From Ampullaceana balthica (taxonomy: Eukaryota; Mollusca; Gastropoda; Lymnaeidae), in NCBI GenBank assembly GCA_944989445.1, contig CALYLW010001073.1:202971-266970 (forward strand): a stretch of DNA of 64,000 nt. The letters are read 5' to 3'. The stretch's first letter is position 1, and each line of letters opens with the position of its first letter. Positions 1 to 9,903 of the stretch are shown piece after piece. The notes beneath the pieces were generated by a model, which saw only the letters and a list, made by a program, of their open reading frames with translations, was not told where the DNA came from and ran no database searches. A program made the position numbers and the translations under genes.

Positions 1-1218
1 TTGGAATTGAGAAAATTGGGCTTAGATGTTTCTGATATCCGCGGTCAAGGATACTACAACGGTGCGAATATGATAGGCATAAGTGAGGCGTACAAGGTCG
101 TCTTTTACAATTAAACCCAAGGGCATTTTACCCTTTGTACCCTTCACAGCTACAACTTGCTGCTATGTTATATGGTAAAAACTTGTCCTGATGCAATGAC
201 GTTTTTTGGTATAATTTAACGAATCTATGTATAATTTTCTGCTTCAACAAAGCGATGTGCTTTATTTTCCAAGTATGTTTGAAATATTTCTGTGAAACCA
301 CTGAAAGAAAATTGGAAAGCCATGTGGAAAGCGCAAAGGTAGTGCGATATCAAGCAGGAGAAATCGATGATGCACTTTTCAAAGTACCATAGCAAATTAG
401 TGATCTAAAATCTTGAAGTGAAGCAGAGTCTTTGTGCAAACTACTTAAGAACTTTAATTTCATTGTTTCAAATGCTTTTTGGTACGACATATTGTCGCAA
501 TTTAATTACACCAGCAAAGAATTGCAAAATATTTCTGTCGGTCTAGTAAGTGAAGTTGAGAGCATGTAACATACTTGCAAATGATCTAAATCTTACTGCA
601 ATCGTGGTTTTGAAACAGCAATTGCATTTGCAAAAGAAATTGCCACAGACATAGAAGTTGAACTCATTTAAACCCAGTTGAAAAAGAAATAAAACAATTT
701 ACATATGAAGGAGAAGATGAAGAATTTGTAGATGTACAAGAAAAAATTAGCATAGATTTTTTACTAGTTTGTTGATATGCAATCATGTCAATGGACATGT
801 AATTTGAACAAATACTAAGGCATCATGACTCGTTTTGGATTTCTTTTAAATTTCATCAATTACAAAACAATGACTCTACTGAATTGCTGTATGAATCGTG
901 AGAGAAGCTCACTGCCTACGAAAGTAAGGATCTTGATGGTTTCATGCTTGCTGAAGAGTTCCAATCATTGAGTTCCATAATTCCTGCAGTTACCTACAAC
1001 GATCCTGTTAATATTTTGCAGTTTCTTTAAAAAAACATATATTCCTGTCACTTTGGCTTCCGAAAAAGAAGCTTTTCCAAACTAAAACGTATTAAAACCT
1101 ATATGGGATAAACAATGATTCAAGATCGGCCCGATGTTTTAAGTGAACTGAATAATGACACAATTATAGATCATGTAGCCGAAATGGCACCCAGCTTAAA
1201 GAAGTTGCTTATACTATA
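1..1218 (+). pseudogene. Degenerate hAT transposase (ZMYM1/DUF4371-like), 5' end outside window
   Basis: Shifting frames give pieces typical of the DUF4371-to-dimerisation part of hAT transposases. The first bases read LGLDVSDIRGQGYYNGANM, matching the family's RGQ.YDGA.NM block. Near 130-260 the reading is HSYNLLLCYMVKTCPDAMTFF, and near 1060-1110 it reads SFSKLKRIKTYMG, matching the C-terminal SFSKLKLIK.YLRS block. Many stops and frameshifts make it a dead relic. The order of pieces shows + orientation, and its 5' part lies left of the window. Confidence 0.8.
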
Positions 1219-1782
1219 AACACCATCACAGTGAGTCCGAATAAATTGATTTATAACTTGAATTGACGCATTCTTGATATTTTATTTATAAATATAAATT
1301 AAACATGCGATTTATCTGTTGGTTTTTTTGTTTTTATTTTATATTGTAATTTGTAAAGTGACCCATGACTTTGAAGGCCTCGGCCCTCACGTTTGGATGG
1401 AGAAAATGCACAAGGAAAATAAAAGTTATGAAGATAGGGCCGCTTGTTTTTTTTTCCCGGGCCGCTTGAACTCCCCAGTCCACCCCTGTCTGACCTCGTC
1501 ACGCCCCATCATTTTATTTAAATTCATCCATATTTATTTAGAAAAGCGTTAAACTAAAAGAGTAGCACAAACCAATCCTCAAAATATCAGGGTTTTTATG
1601 ACATAAAATAATCGACAAGACCGATGTGAGAATCCGCAGACAGAGACAAATTTGTCGCTTACCCGTTAAAATTGGCTTCATTGGTTTTGCGAGTTAACCG
1701 AGTTCAAGATAATGAGTTCCACTGTAACCAAATATCTATGCAATAGATCGTACGACGTGCAGAGTAAAATTTGTTTGGAGGA
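1219..1782. other. No recognisable gene
   Basis: AT-rich non-coding sequence. Short open frames exist on both strands but carry no recognisable family motif. Confidence 0.5.
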
Positions 1783-1868
1783 TTTGGATGGGTGAAGGGT
1801 TTGGACGGGTGAAGGGTTTGGATGGGTGAAGGTTTTGGATGGGTGAAGGGTTTGGATGGGTGAAGGGT
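1783..1868. repeat. Minisatellite, about 17-bp unit
   Basis: Five imperfect copies of a unit close to GGATGGGTGAAGGGTTT stand in tandem, with C/T variation at one position. Confidence 0.85.
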
Positions 1869-1990
1869 TTGCAATTTAAAAGCTCCTTTAAAATTTTGGG
1901 ATTATTCTCTGTACACAAAAGATGAAATCTAATGGTAAAGAAGTCGTCATTTTCTAAAATTACATAATTCATTCTCATGACAATACAATA

Positions 1991-2160
1991 TTAGAATAAA
2001 ATATAGTTTGTGTTCAAGTGTTCACCGTTAGTTTTAACGACGGCTTGAAGACGCGCTCTCCATTGAACTAGTAGTAGTAGCTTCAGCGAATCAAGTTCAT
2101 GTATCACATTACAAACTCTCTCACTGAGTTCTTCAAGGGCCTTAATCTTTTCTATAAGCA
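1991..2160 (-). pseudogene. Possible C-terminal remnant of a Tc1/mariner-like transposase
   Basis: The minus strand reads ...ALEELSERVCNVIHEL... then QWRARLQAVVKTNGEHL before a stop. This resembles the end of mariner-type transposases, where L..RI..AI is followed by ..RL..CI...G.H.EH. The DDE catalytic region is absent. The upstream part of the same frame overlaps a retroelement tail (2150-2230), so it is at most a fragment. The identification rests on pattern similarity alone. Confidence 0.35.
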
Positions 2161-2230
2161 TTGTCTTAGAAATCGTCTTATCTATAGAGACGCTCCTTCT
2201 ATGCAGAAGATAGTTGCGTCCACAGACCAT
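2150..2230 (-). mobile_element. Non-LTR retrotransposon 3'-tail fragment
   Basis: Shares the block AGACGCTCCTTCTAT-CAGAAGAT-TTGCGTCC with 7590-7640 (same strand). The reverse complement of the block recurs at 47370-47420 and 46340-46390. Those copies lie at the 3' end of a CR1/L2-like element. Confidence 0.6.
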
Positions 2231-2257
2231 GACAGATGATCTGTTTGGCAAGTGATG

Positions 2258-2457
2258 CAGCGTTCACAGGCCACGGCTTAGTGGGTTCCACGCATTACCC
2301 AGCCGCCTAACTACATGTAGTGTTAGGTACCCATTCGGAGCGGGGTGACTCAGGGACGCCCTAAGCCCCGGGAACAAACCCTTGCCTTCACACGGATTCA
2401 AACCCGTGACCATCGGTACGACAGTCCAGTGCGCTGCCACTCGACCACCGCGCCCCA
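2258..2457 (-). mobile_element. tRNA-derived SINE
   Basis: Read on the minus strand, the head has GGTGGTCGAGTGGCAGCGCA (box A type) and, about 35 nt later, GGGTTTGAATCCGTG (box B type), followed by a non-tRNA body. This is the usual layout of a tRNA-derived SINE with an internal RNA polymerase III promoter. Target duplications were not identified. Confidence 0.65.
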
Positions 2458-2681
2458 TTCTCCTGCATTATTCAAGAAAATCTATAAATCAAATAGATCA
2501 GGTCAGGACTATATTGAGGTCAAAAATTAGGAGGTATAACATTTTAATGAAAATTTTTTTGTCACATGGAAATAGCGTAGAAGAGTAAACTCATCACGGA
2601 ATTCCCTTTTATTGCTATCAAAGGGAATTCACCGTGTGATCATTTCATGAAACAACCGTCTCCCATTGTTTCCCCTGACAG

Positions 2682-2889
2682 AATCCATCTACATTGGTAA
2701 GGGAAACGCCACGGCCTGGTTTGTCAGCCATTGTTCCACCTGGAGCAAGAGAGAAATCTACGTGGAGAAAATGAGGAAGTTGATGGACATCCACATCTTT
2801 GGACTTTGCGGTGACCGCAAGTGTGGACTCATACACTACAGGCTTAACGACAGCACACTCTGCTTGCCCATGCTGTCCCAACAATACAA
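2682..2889 (+). CDS. Alpha-1,3-fucosyltransferase gene 1, exon A (GT10)
   Basis: Starts after a CAG acceptor (entry phase 1) and ends in TACAA before donor GTAGGT (exit phase 2). It encodes (E)SIYIGKGNATAWFVSHCST..., then IFGLCGDRKCG and LPMLSQQYK. The AWFVSHC and I.GLCGD blocks are typical of the donor-binding half of GT10 fucosyltransferases, Golgi type II enzymes that transfer fucose from GDP-fucose to glycans. GNAT is a possible N-glycosylation site. It is equivalent to gene 2 exon 5. The preceding exons of gene 1 were not found and presumably lie left of the window. The last bases of this exon are repeated in the downstream array. Confidence 0.88.
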
Positions 2890-3283
2890 GTAGGTCAAGG
2901 TTACTTACCGCTGCTGTCCCAACAATACAAGTAGGTCAAGGTTACTTACCGCTGCTGTGCCAACAATACAAGTAGGTCAAGGCTACTTACCCATGCTGTC
3001 CCAACAATACAAGTAGGTCAAGGCTACTTACCCCGCTGTCCCAACAATACAAGTAGGTCAAGGTTACTTACCCCGCTGTCCCAACAATACAAGTAGGTCA
3101 AGGACTTACTCACACTGTCCAAAAATACAAGTAGGTCAAGGTTACTTACTCATGCTGTCCCAACAATAAAAGTAGATCAAGATTAGTTGCTCATGAAGTC
3201 CTACAGTACCATTAAGTCAAGATTTCTTACCCACACTGTCCCAACAATACAAGTAGGTCAAGGTTACTTACCCATGCCATAAC
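2871..3283 (+). repeat. Minisatellite (about 42 bp) made from the exon A / intron junction
   Basis: About ten copies. Each contains the last exon bases (GCTGTCCCAACAATACAA) followed by the donor GTAGGTCAAGG and a short intronic stretch TTACTTACC. The first copy is the real splice junction. Later copies are degenerate, and the region around 3180-3240 is the most diverged. Confidence 0.92.
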
Positions 3284-4069
3284 TAAGTGGTCAAGTATTC
3301 AGGTTCAGTATGTTATGTATGTTAACACTGAAATATTTACGGGGAAACGACGTGTGTAGATTTGTGCCACGTTCGTTAGCATTGTTAATGTTGTTTTGTT
3401 TTATTTTAATGGATATTATGACAATTATTTCGATTAAAATGTACATTCAAAATTTAAAAAAAAATGTTTTAATTATTCCTATTTAATCTTATAGACAGGA
3501 ACATAAAATAACGAATAAGTTAGAATTATCCAGAGTCGATGGGCACATTGAAAAGGACATATGTAGATTATACTTAGACTTTGTCAAATTAATTTGTTAC
3601 TTCCCTTTCAAAGACAAAACTGACCATTTAATGGCGTTTTTGTGGCATCTAAAGGCAAGGGATCCAGCGTTTAGATTTCTTAGTGCCTGATTTACGTATG
3701 AACTACACAAGGTATAGTCTAGAGCCCATACTTTCTTCGCCCCCCCCCCACTAAAAAAACTCTCCGAATGAGCAATCATATTTGACACTGACAAACAATA
3801 TCTGGACTTATAAATAGTTCCATACCTCAATTAGCTTAGGGCCTCATCAAGTGTAAATCCAGCACTGTTATTAGTACTTAGCTAAAATTGCGGTCAGGGT
3901 TTGGGAAAACTAAAGAAATTAGTTGCTGATTTTTGGGTTTATTCCAGAAAATATAAACAAATCATTACTTAAAGAGGCCAGATGTCATTCATTTTCAACC
4001 AGCCAAAATTCTTAAAACCCATATTGATATATTTGTATAAATTTCAACCTCTCCCCCCCCCTTCTCCAG
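3284..4069. other. Intron A-B of fucosyltransferase gene 1, remainder
   Basis: AT-rich intronic sequence with short homopolymer runs. A pyrimidine-rich tract (about 4049-4066) precedes the CAG acceptor at 4067-4069. No other feature seen. Confidence 0.7.
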
Positions 4070-4229
4070 GTTTTATCTTGCCTTTGAGAACGCCTTCTGC
4101 CAGGATTACGTGTCTGAGAAATTCTTCAAGCTATTTGAAGATGTCGACGTCATTCCTGTGGTCAGAGGGGGTTTCAACTACAAGAAGTACCTACCAGATG
4201 GTATTTATGTCGACGCCTCTGATTTCAAG
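4070..4229 (+). CDS. Alpha-1,3-fucosyltransferase gene 1, exon B (GT10 signature)
   Basis: Follows a pyrimidine-rich acceptor ending CAG (entry phase 2, completing a Lys codon) and ends in phase 0 at donor GTTTGT. It encodes FYLAFENAFCQDYVSEKFF, the hallmark FENS..DY.TEK block of GT10 (alpha-1,3-FucT motif), followed by DVIPVVRGG, NYKKYLPDGIYVDASDF, the family's P.SFI.V.DF region. The block contributes to GDP-fucose binding. Here Ala replaces the usual Ser in FENS, and Ser the usual Thr in TEK. It is collinear with gene 2 exon 6. Confidence 0.93.
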
Positions 4230-4429
4230 GTTTGTCCGTAACGATCTAAATTCTCGCTCTCTCTCTCTCTTTTATATTTTTTCAATATATATTTTTAAAA
4301 AACCTTTATCCACATTCTAAAGTTCCTTCATTGTTAGTGCAGATGATAGTTAGAAATACGTTATTCCACTTTTTGTTATATCCACACGAGAACTGTAATT
4401 AGATAATCAAGTACAACTTGTGTTGCCAG

Positions 4430-4512
4430 ACTCCCGAGGACCTGGCGAGTTACCTCATTAAACTTGGAGACAACAAGGAGGAATACATCAACATGCTGAA
4501 GAGAAAAGACAG
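4430..4512 (+). CDS. Alpha-1,3-fucosyltransferase gene 1, exon C
   Basis: Entry phase 0 after GTTGCCAG, exit phase 2 before donor GTAGGC. It encodes TPEDLASYLIKLGDNKEEY then INMLKRKDR, matching the LA.YL..L..N...Y..Y segment that follows the GT10 signature. Same length and phases as gene 2 exon 7. Confidence 0.9.
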
Positions 4513-5193
4513 GTAGGCGGACATTATTGTGTCGTAGGTACTTCATCTATTCGGAGGGGGGAAATAATAGGTTCTCAAAGTTTTTTTTATTTTTATGGCA
4601 TTTGAAGACTTCAGCATTGGTACGGAATTACGGCGTTGTGTCGAAAATAGTACGTGTACAGCATAATATTTTATGTTTAAGGCACTTCGTGGTTTTCTTT
4701 ACATTACATTCAAGTGGCGCACCTAAGTGTTTTATATAAATTATATACAAGATGGGAATATGAGAGTTTTGTTATACCAGTGGAACAACTCAGTGTTTTA
4801 TGCTTATCATGTACAAATGAGCATGTTAATGTAGGAAGTGACGTAACTGGGATTATTATCACCATCGAAGGAGCGAGAGTTGCTGCCCCTCCTACAAGAA
4901 CCCCATGTAACTAAAAAAGATTAATTGGAATAACGTCAATATTATATGATAATGGATCAGATTGGCCTATGGGGCCTGACAAAGGGATGTTAAGAATATT
5001 TTGTAAGCTAGAAACTCGTAGGACGTATGATTATTTTTTATCAAGATGATATTAAAATGGCTTCATCTCAGTGTTTTAGGTAGCGTCTAGCTTGAATAGA
5101 AAAAGTGTATAAATAGCTACTAACACACATATTTACAAATTTTTATTCTTCGTAACCCACTTTATCATCGATTGACTATTTGTTAATTTCCAG
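4513..5193. other. Intron C-D of fucosyltransferase gene 1
   Basis: Flanked by GT and AG. AT-rich, with no recognisable repeat or coding segment. Confidence 0.7.
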
Positions 5194-5338
5194 GTGGATA
5201 GCAGTGACATTGCCGAGCATTCACTGTCAGGTGTGTGAGGTCCTTCACAAGTTCAACAACGTCACAACACACCTATCAGACTTGAAACGTCACTACCATG
5301 GCGAGCCATCCTACTGTCACGAGCCAGCAGATGTTTAG
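5194..5338 (+). CDS. Alpha-1,3-fucosyltransferase gene 1, terminal exon D
   Basis: Entry phase 2 (completes Arg, then Trp). It encodes WIAVTLPSIHCQVCEVLHKF, and later HGEPSYCHEPADV, ending at TAG 5336-5338. The C..C..LH element is typical of the C terminus of GT10 enzymes, where paired cysteines form disulfides. It is equivalent to gene 2 exon 8, with moderate divergence. A GA microsatellite follows the stop by about 20 bp. Confidence 0.88.
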
Positions 5339-5358
5339 GAAACTCTTGAAGAGTGGGA

Positions 5359-5361
5359 GAT

Positions 5362-5410
<49 letters not shown>

Positions 5411-5418
5411 AGAGACAA

Positions 5419-5450
<32 letters not shown>

Positions 5451-5490
5451 CGACATAGAAAGATAGAGAAAGAGAGAGAGAGAGATTTCA
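5359..5490. repeat. (GA)n microsatellite
   Basis: Nearly pure GA dinucleotide with a few interruptions, lying in the presumed 3' UTR of fucosyltransferase gene 1. Confidence 0.95.
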
Positions 5491-6011
5491 GTTCTAATTT
5501 CATGCGATTATAGCATATTGCGACTTTTAAAAAATGTATTTTGTCATGTAACTGAATAAATTGATACCTTCTTTAAATAAATGAGTAAAGACTAAAGACA
5601 CAGTCATATCGCCCGATAAGTGTATAGAGTGAATTGAAAAATTGGTGCTACTCTTGTATCAAATAAAGATCCACATGGACTTGATGGATGCAGCAACAAC
5701 AATGCATGCTTCAGTCACCTTGAAATAGACACAAAACAACAGTGAATGTATTCACAGCACAAACATTAATATCAAGAAGTTTTTTTAAAGAAAAAGTTTT
5801 TTTTTCTCCAAAACATTGAAAACTCATTTTTTTTGCTCGTGTTTGTTCGTTAAGGAAGGCTTTTTACTAACTGGTACTCTTCAATAATTTACTTTCTACA
5901 TAACCTGATTGCAAAACAAAGTTTAAATAAAACTTTAAGAAGTTAGGATAAATGGCCGCTCTATGTTTCTACACTAACGCACATAAAGGTGGATATAAGT
6001 AAAGAATCAAG
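5491..6011. other. Intergenic, no gene seen
   Basis: AT-rich. Around 5845-5875 there is a short GTTCGTTAAGGAAGGCTTTT segment, related to the candidate ribozyme-like tails at 7373 and 28236. Confidence 0.5.
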
Positions 6012-6019
6012 CGCTAAAG
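6012..6019. repeat. Target-site duplication, left copy
   Basis: CGCTAAAG lies immediately before the hAT terminus and is repeated exactly at 9136-9143. Confidence 0.9.
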
Positions 6020-6441
6020 CAGTGGTTCCAAAACTTTTTGGCCTACCGCCCACTTTCCAGAAGAAAAAAAATTACTCAGCGTCCCCCTGAATTTTTTTAT
6101 ATTCTAACACAGGGATGGGCAAACTACGGTCCGCGGGCGCATGCGGCCAGTCAGATTCTATTATGCGACCCGTAGGCATGTACATTTGGCGATCTTATGT
6201 CATGTTCATTTTCTTTGCTTAGAATTTTTAAAAATATATTTTTGAAATTTTATTCCGAGTTTTTTGATTCGTATCTAGAGATATATAATCGGTTTTATGG
6301 TAACATAATCATTAGTCATTAATTTTTATCATACCTATTCAAAATTACATTTCAGCTCAACCGAAATAGGCTTTTGTTTACGATTTTGAACAGTTTTGAA
6401 AAATTGTAATTTAAAAGAGCAAGTAGACGTTTGATTTAACA

Positions 6442-7175
6442 ATGAGTGTTGCCAAAGAAAGAAAGATTGCCGACGAATGTCGTTAAAAAAAAATAATCTC
6501 GAATTAACTTTTAAATTCTGCTTCACGAACGTTGGGAGAAAAGTAGTCTGCTTGCTGTGCCGTAAGTGTCTGAGCGTCGTTAAGGAGTACAACTTAAAAA
6601 GATACCACCAAACAAAACATTGGTATTTCAGGCAAAATTTAACGAAACGAAGAGAGAAAAGGGAAATGCAAGAAGTTGGTTAATAATTTAAAGAAGCAGC
6701 AAAATCTTTTTCACCAAAAGTCTTGAATACAAGATGCTGCAACGAAGCCAGTTTGGAGATGTCCCATAAGATCGTAAAACGTAACAAAGTCTTATTCGGA
6801 CAGTGAGTCCATCAAGGAATGTTTAACAGATGCAGCAAGCGTTATTATGTGTCCAGAATAGAAAAACAAAATTTTGAAACAATTTCGTTATCAAAGGAAT
6901 TTTAGTCAGGCGTTTTGTAAAATTAGAGACAATTTAACGCACCAACTTCGAGCTGAATTCAAAGACTTTTTGTGGTACTCTCTCGTGTTGGATTAAAGTA
7001 CCATGTACTCTCTCGTGTTGGATTAAAGTACCAATGTACAGGAACCGCACAATTGTTGGCATTTATGATTTATACGGGGAGTAAACCCTCGTTTCGAGCT
7101 GAACAAAGAATGACTTAGTGTTGAACTACTCAAAGAAACAACTACAGGTCAGGAGAATAGACTAGTCCAAGAGTA
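6442..7175 (+). pseudogene. hAT transposase remnant (GTF2IRD2/ZBED5-like)
   Basis: Begins with ATG, reading MSVAKERKIADECR and then a stop. After a frame change it continues LTFKFCFTNVGRKVVCLLC, SVVKEYNLKRYHQTKH, the BED-finger-like N terminus (C..C ... H...H) of the GTF2IRD2/ZBED5-type hAT group. Downstream pieces include TDAASVIMCPE and LRAEFKDFLWYSL. Frameshifts and stops occur throughout, so no active product is expected. Position 6827 holds the single ancestral TDAA motif that is amplified in element 2. Confidence 0.82.
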
Positions 7176-7372
7176 CGGGACCCTTGCACCACATGGGATG
7201 AATGTTTTACTCACACTGACAACCTAAATGATTCGCCACGCCCACTCTCTCCCTTCCTATATGAGCTCTTACTACACTCTTCCTGCTATTACTCTCTTTT
7301 GCTCTGGATTTCACCGCAGATAAGTTATAATTTCTGTATATTCTTTTTATTTGTTTGTGTACTATTTGTTCG

Positions 7373-7397
7373 TTGAAGAAGGCTCTTTGCCGAAACG
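7373..7397 (+). ncRNA. Possible degenerate hammerhead-ribozyme-like core
   Basis: TTGAAGA is followed by a small hairpin GGC-TCTTT-GCC and then GAAACG. This resembles the hammerhead core CUGANGA / stem II / GAAA, but with T for the essential C3 and an unpaired A. Related segments occur at 28236 and near 5850. A hammerhead origin is inference. Confidence 0.3.
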
Positions 7398-7566
7398 TTC
7401 GCTGTTTTGTGACGTCATGTCATGCTCACTCATACCCTGTTTACATGCTATCCATCTACTTTACCATACGCCTGGTTACAGTCTCACCCACATTTTGTGT
7501 TCGCAGAATTGTTGGTAGCCGCTTTTGAATTTAAATTCATCATTTGTAGTTACTTCCATCAGTTCT

Positions 7567-8090
7567 TATCTTATCTTATCTTATCTTATCTGTTTACAGA
7601 CGCTCCTTCTATACAGAAGATTATTGCGTCCTACGCTTATCTATGGTTTGTGCTTAGTCCTGCATTTTCATTAGAGATTTTTAATGTTGATAAAGTGTTG
7701 GTTTTCCTGGATTCTTCAGGCAACCCATTCCACGCCCGAATTCCGGACGGGAAGAATGAACATTTTTATGTGTTTGTTCTTGCATACGGAATAAGAAAGG
7801 TGTTTTTATCCTTATGTCTATCTGAGGGTTGTATTAAGTTATCTTTGTGTTGTATTTCTAAATTAGAATTAATTGCTTTATGTATGATTACTACTTTGCT
7901 CTTGGTTCTTCTATCCTCTAGTGTTTCAAGGTTTAATGATTTAACTAATGGTGTTATTCTTGTCAGTTTTGAATATTCTCCAGTAATGAATCTGGCAGCT
8001 CTTTTTTGAATTTGTTCTAGTTTATCAATGCTTTCTTTGGTGGATGGGTCCCATACAGAAGATGCATATTCTTCTTGTAACTGTGGAGAT
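7567..8090 (-). pseudogene. 3' end of a CR1/L2-like non-LTR retrotransposon
   Basis: The minus strand encodes EQIQKRAARFITGEYSK, then TPLVKSLNLETLEDRR, and near the end SFFPSGIRAWNGLP. These are the standard C-terminal blocks of CR1/Jockey/L2 reverse transcriptases (KIQ.RAARF, W..L..RR, SFFPR.I..WN.LP). One internal stop is present. The 3' end (left) is a run of GATAA units at 7567-7590. The element is severely 5'-truncated and sits inside hAT element 1. Confidence 0.85.
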
Positions 8091-8559
8091 TATTCTGTGT
8101 TTGCACTTCAAAAAGGATCCAAAATCCAATCAGGTATGTTCATTTTCAAAATATCATCAAATCATTGATTAAAATCTGAATGGAGAACACCCAAGGGCTC
8201 TCAATAGGAAAGTGTGTCTTCATACTTTAAAAAAAAATGCTATTGAAAAGTTGGGAACTGGTTAAATTCCCCTCGTCCAAAATCTTCTTTGTACAGAAGA
8301 ATTTTTTCCTCAAATGCAGAAATAACAGATTTTGTTCTTAGTAAATTCAGTTCACCACCTTGAAGCGAAAGATTAGTTTAATTAATTTTTTTGAAACAAA
8401 TCGGTCAAGCAAGTGATTTAACTTTTTGAATTGAATTAAATTGGGTCGTAATGCATCATTTTCGAGGCCCCTATCCTATTAGCTCGTGAAGGATTCCAGA
8501 TCTGTATATTTCGTCAACGCGTCAACGATTCAACGCTTCCGGATCTGTCGTTAACCTTT

Positions 8560-8894
8560 CAAAACGCTCGTAAACACGTTTTCTGACTTGCTAGAGAGCT
8601 GAAATTTTTACAGTAGGTTTGGCTTGTGGGTGAGGATAAAGCTTGTAAATTTTCAGATCGATCGAATGTACCATATTTAAATTAATAGTTTATCTCTTCA
8701 TGTCGCGGCCAGCTTTTGTTGACATTTTACGCGTCACGCTGAGTTAAGTTAAGTTCAGCCATCCGTGACCAAAACTTTTCCCCGCCCCCTCCGTTTTACA
8801 ACAAAGGGTATTTAAGGCAATCTCAGTCTGTAAATGTTTGTTGCGATTTAGCATGATAAATACTTTTTAGTTATGTATTATATATAAGGGATTT
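8560..8894 (-). mobile_element. Unnamed dispersed repeat family, copy 1
   Basis: The reverse strand carries the core GGTACATTCGATCGATCTGA and a downstream TTTCAGCTC-TAGCA segment, shared with copies at 11355, 27570, 55502 and 56420. The right end has the family's TATATAAGGGATTT followed by TATAGTCAAATACTTTGTTT. Confidence 0.75.
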
Positions 8895-8945
8895 ATAGTC
8901 AAATACTTTGTTTTTACGGGGATTGTTTAAAGAGTTTAAATTTTC

Positions 8946-9119
8946 ATATTTTTTTAGTCACAAACTAAGTAGTCACACTCAGAACTTTTGTGTTAGTTGA
9001 TTTTATATTTTAAAATTTATATCTCACATTAAATCCCACAATCGATCACAATAAATATCAATAAAACTTAGAGTTCCGAGTCCCCTGTGGGGATACTTAG
9101 TTTGTGACTAAAAAAATAT
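8946..9119. mobile_element. Palindromic MITE-like stem-loop
   Basis: Two perfect 26-bp inverted arms (8946-8971 and 9094-9119; key core TAGTCACAAACTAAGTA) flank about 120 bp. It is nested just inside the right end of hAT element 1. Confidence 0.85.
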
Positions 9120-9135
9120 TTTTTGGGAATCACTG

Positions 9136-9143
9136 CGCTAAAG
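9136..9143. repeat. Target-site duplication, right copy
   Basis: CGCTAAAG, identical to 6012-6019. Confidence 0.9.
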
Positions 9144-9250
9144 TATGTAAAACTTGTTCAAAGATGTCAAAAGAATTAGTACAGAAAAAAATCCATTCAA
9201 AAATCTACATCAGAGGTTGAACTAAAATTTAAATCTAAAATATGAACTCA

Positions 9251-9868
9251 AACAATAATAATCGGCATCCTTCAGTCTCGAGAGACGATGGTGCATCACC
9301 ATTGGGTTGGGGTTTCATTTCCTCGAGTGGCTGCGCAGTCCTATCCTTGAGGGAAAGTCTTTACCACAGTTTTTGCACACGAGTTCTGTGCTTTCAATTC
9401 CAATGTTTTGGCCTTTCTCCTAGTTCTTCTGTCTGTAGCCTCCTCCAACGTTTCGCTCCTAGGCTACTATGGCGCTATTCTTTGACGACTGTGCGACACG
9501 AAGATTGGTCTTCTGCTTTACATTCACAGTCACTTGTGCGTATTCTGGCTGCTTTCCTGTCCCTTTGGCAGACATCTTTAAATCTGAGACGTGGGCGACC
9601 TTCTTCCTCTTTCCCGATGCCAGTTCTCCATATAGGAGGTCCTTGGGGGTGCAGCCAGGGCTCATTCTTTTTACATGTCCTAGCCATTTCAGGCGTCTTT
9701 CACTGAGGATTGAGAATATGCTTTGAATATTAGCACGCATCAGGACCTCCCCATTTGGCGCTATGTCCTGCCTTTTAATGCCAAGGATGCGACGCAGGCA
9801 CCTCAAGGGAAGCTTGCGCTCATGGGATGTATAAGTGGTCCATGTCTCGCTCCCGTATAACTCTAATA
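9251..9868 (-). pseudogene. 3' end of a non-LTR retrotransposon ORF2 (LYGSETW type)
   Basis: The minus strand reads ELYGSETWTTYTSHERKLPL, RCLRRILGIKRQD, RRLKWLGHVKRM, KDLLYGELASGKR and, after a frameshift near 9600, RPRLRFKDVCQRD. These are the C-terminal blocks of a widespread animal LINE reverse transcriptase. A final CKNCGKDFPSRIGLRSH gives a zinc-finger-like tail before stops. The 3' end is an ATT-rich tail at 9251-9262. It is 5'-truncated and frameshifted. Confidence 0.85.
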
Positions 9869-9903
9869 GATGGTATAAGTTTTAAAAATATTAATTCAAA
9901 ACA

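Larger units (their letters stand above)
6020..9135 (+). mobile_element. hAT element 1 with 8-bp TSD and nested insertions
   Basis: The left end CAGTGGTTCCAAAAC and right end (reverse complement CAGTGATTCCCAAAA) form short terminal inverted repeats. The 8-bp duplication CGCTAAAG flanks both sides, the hAT hallmark. Inside are a transposase remnant (6442-7175), a CR1/L2-like non-LTR fragment (7567-8090), a member of an unnamed dispersed family (8560-8894) and a palindromic MITE (8946-9119). The left 250 bp closely match hAT element 2 at 42123, and GTTGGTAGCCGC-TTTGAATTTAAAT near 7510 matches 45250. Confidence 0.92.

Noticed and set aside
7422..8009. 195-codon + strand open frame rich in hydrophobic residues
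   Set aside because: Antisense to the CR1/L2-like reverse-transcriptase end, whose minus-strand translation carries the recognised blocks.
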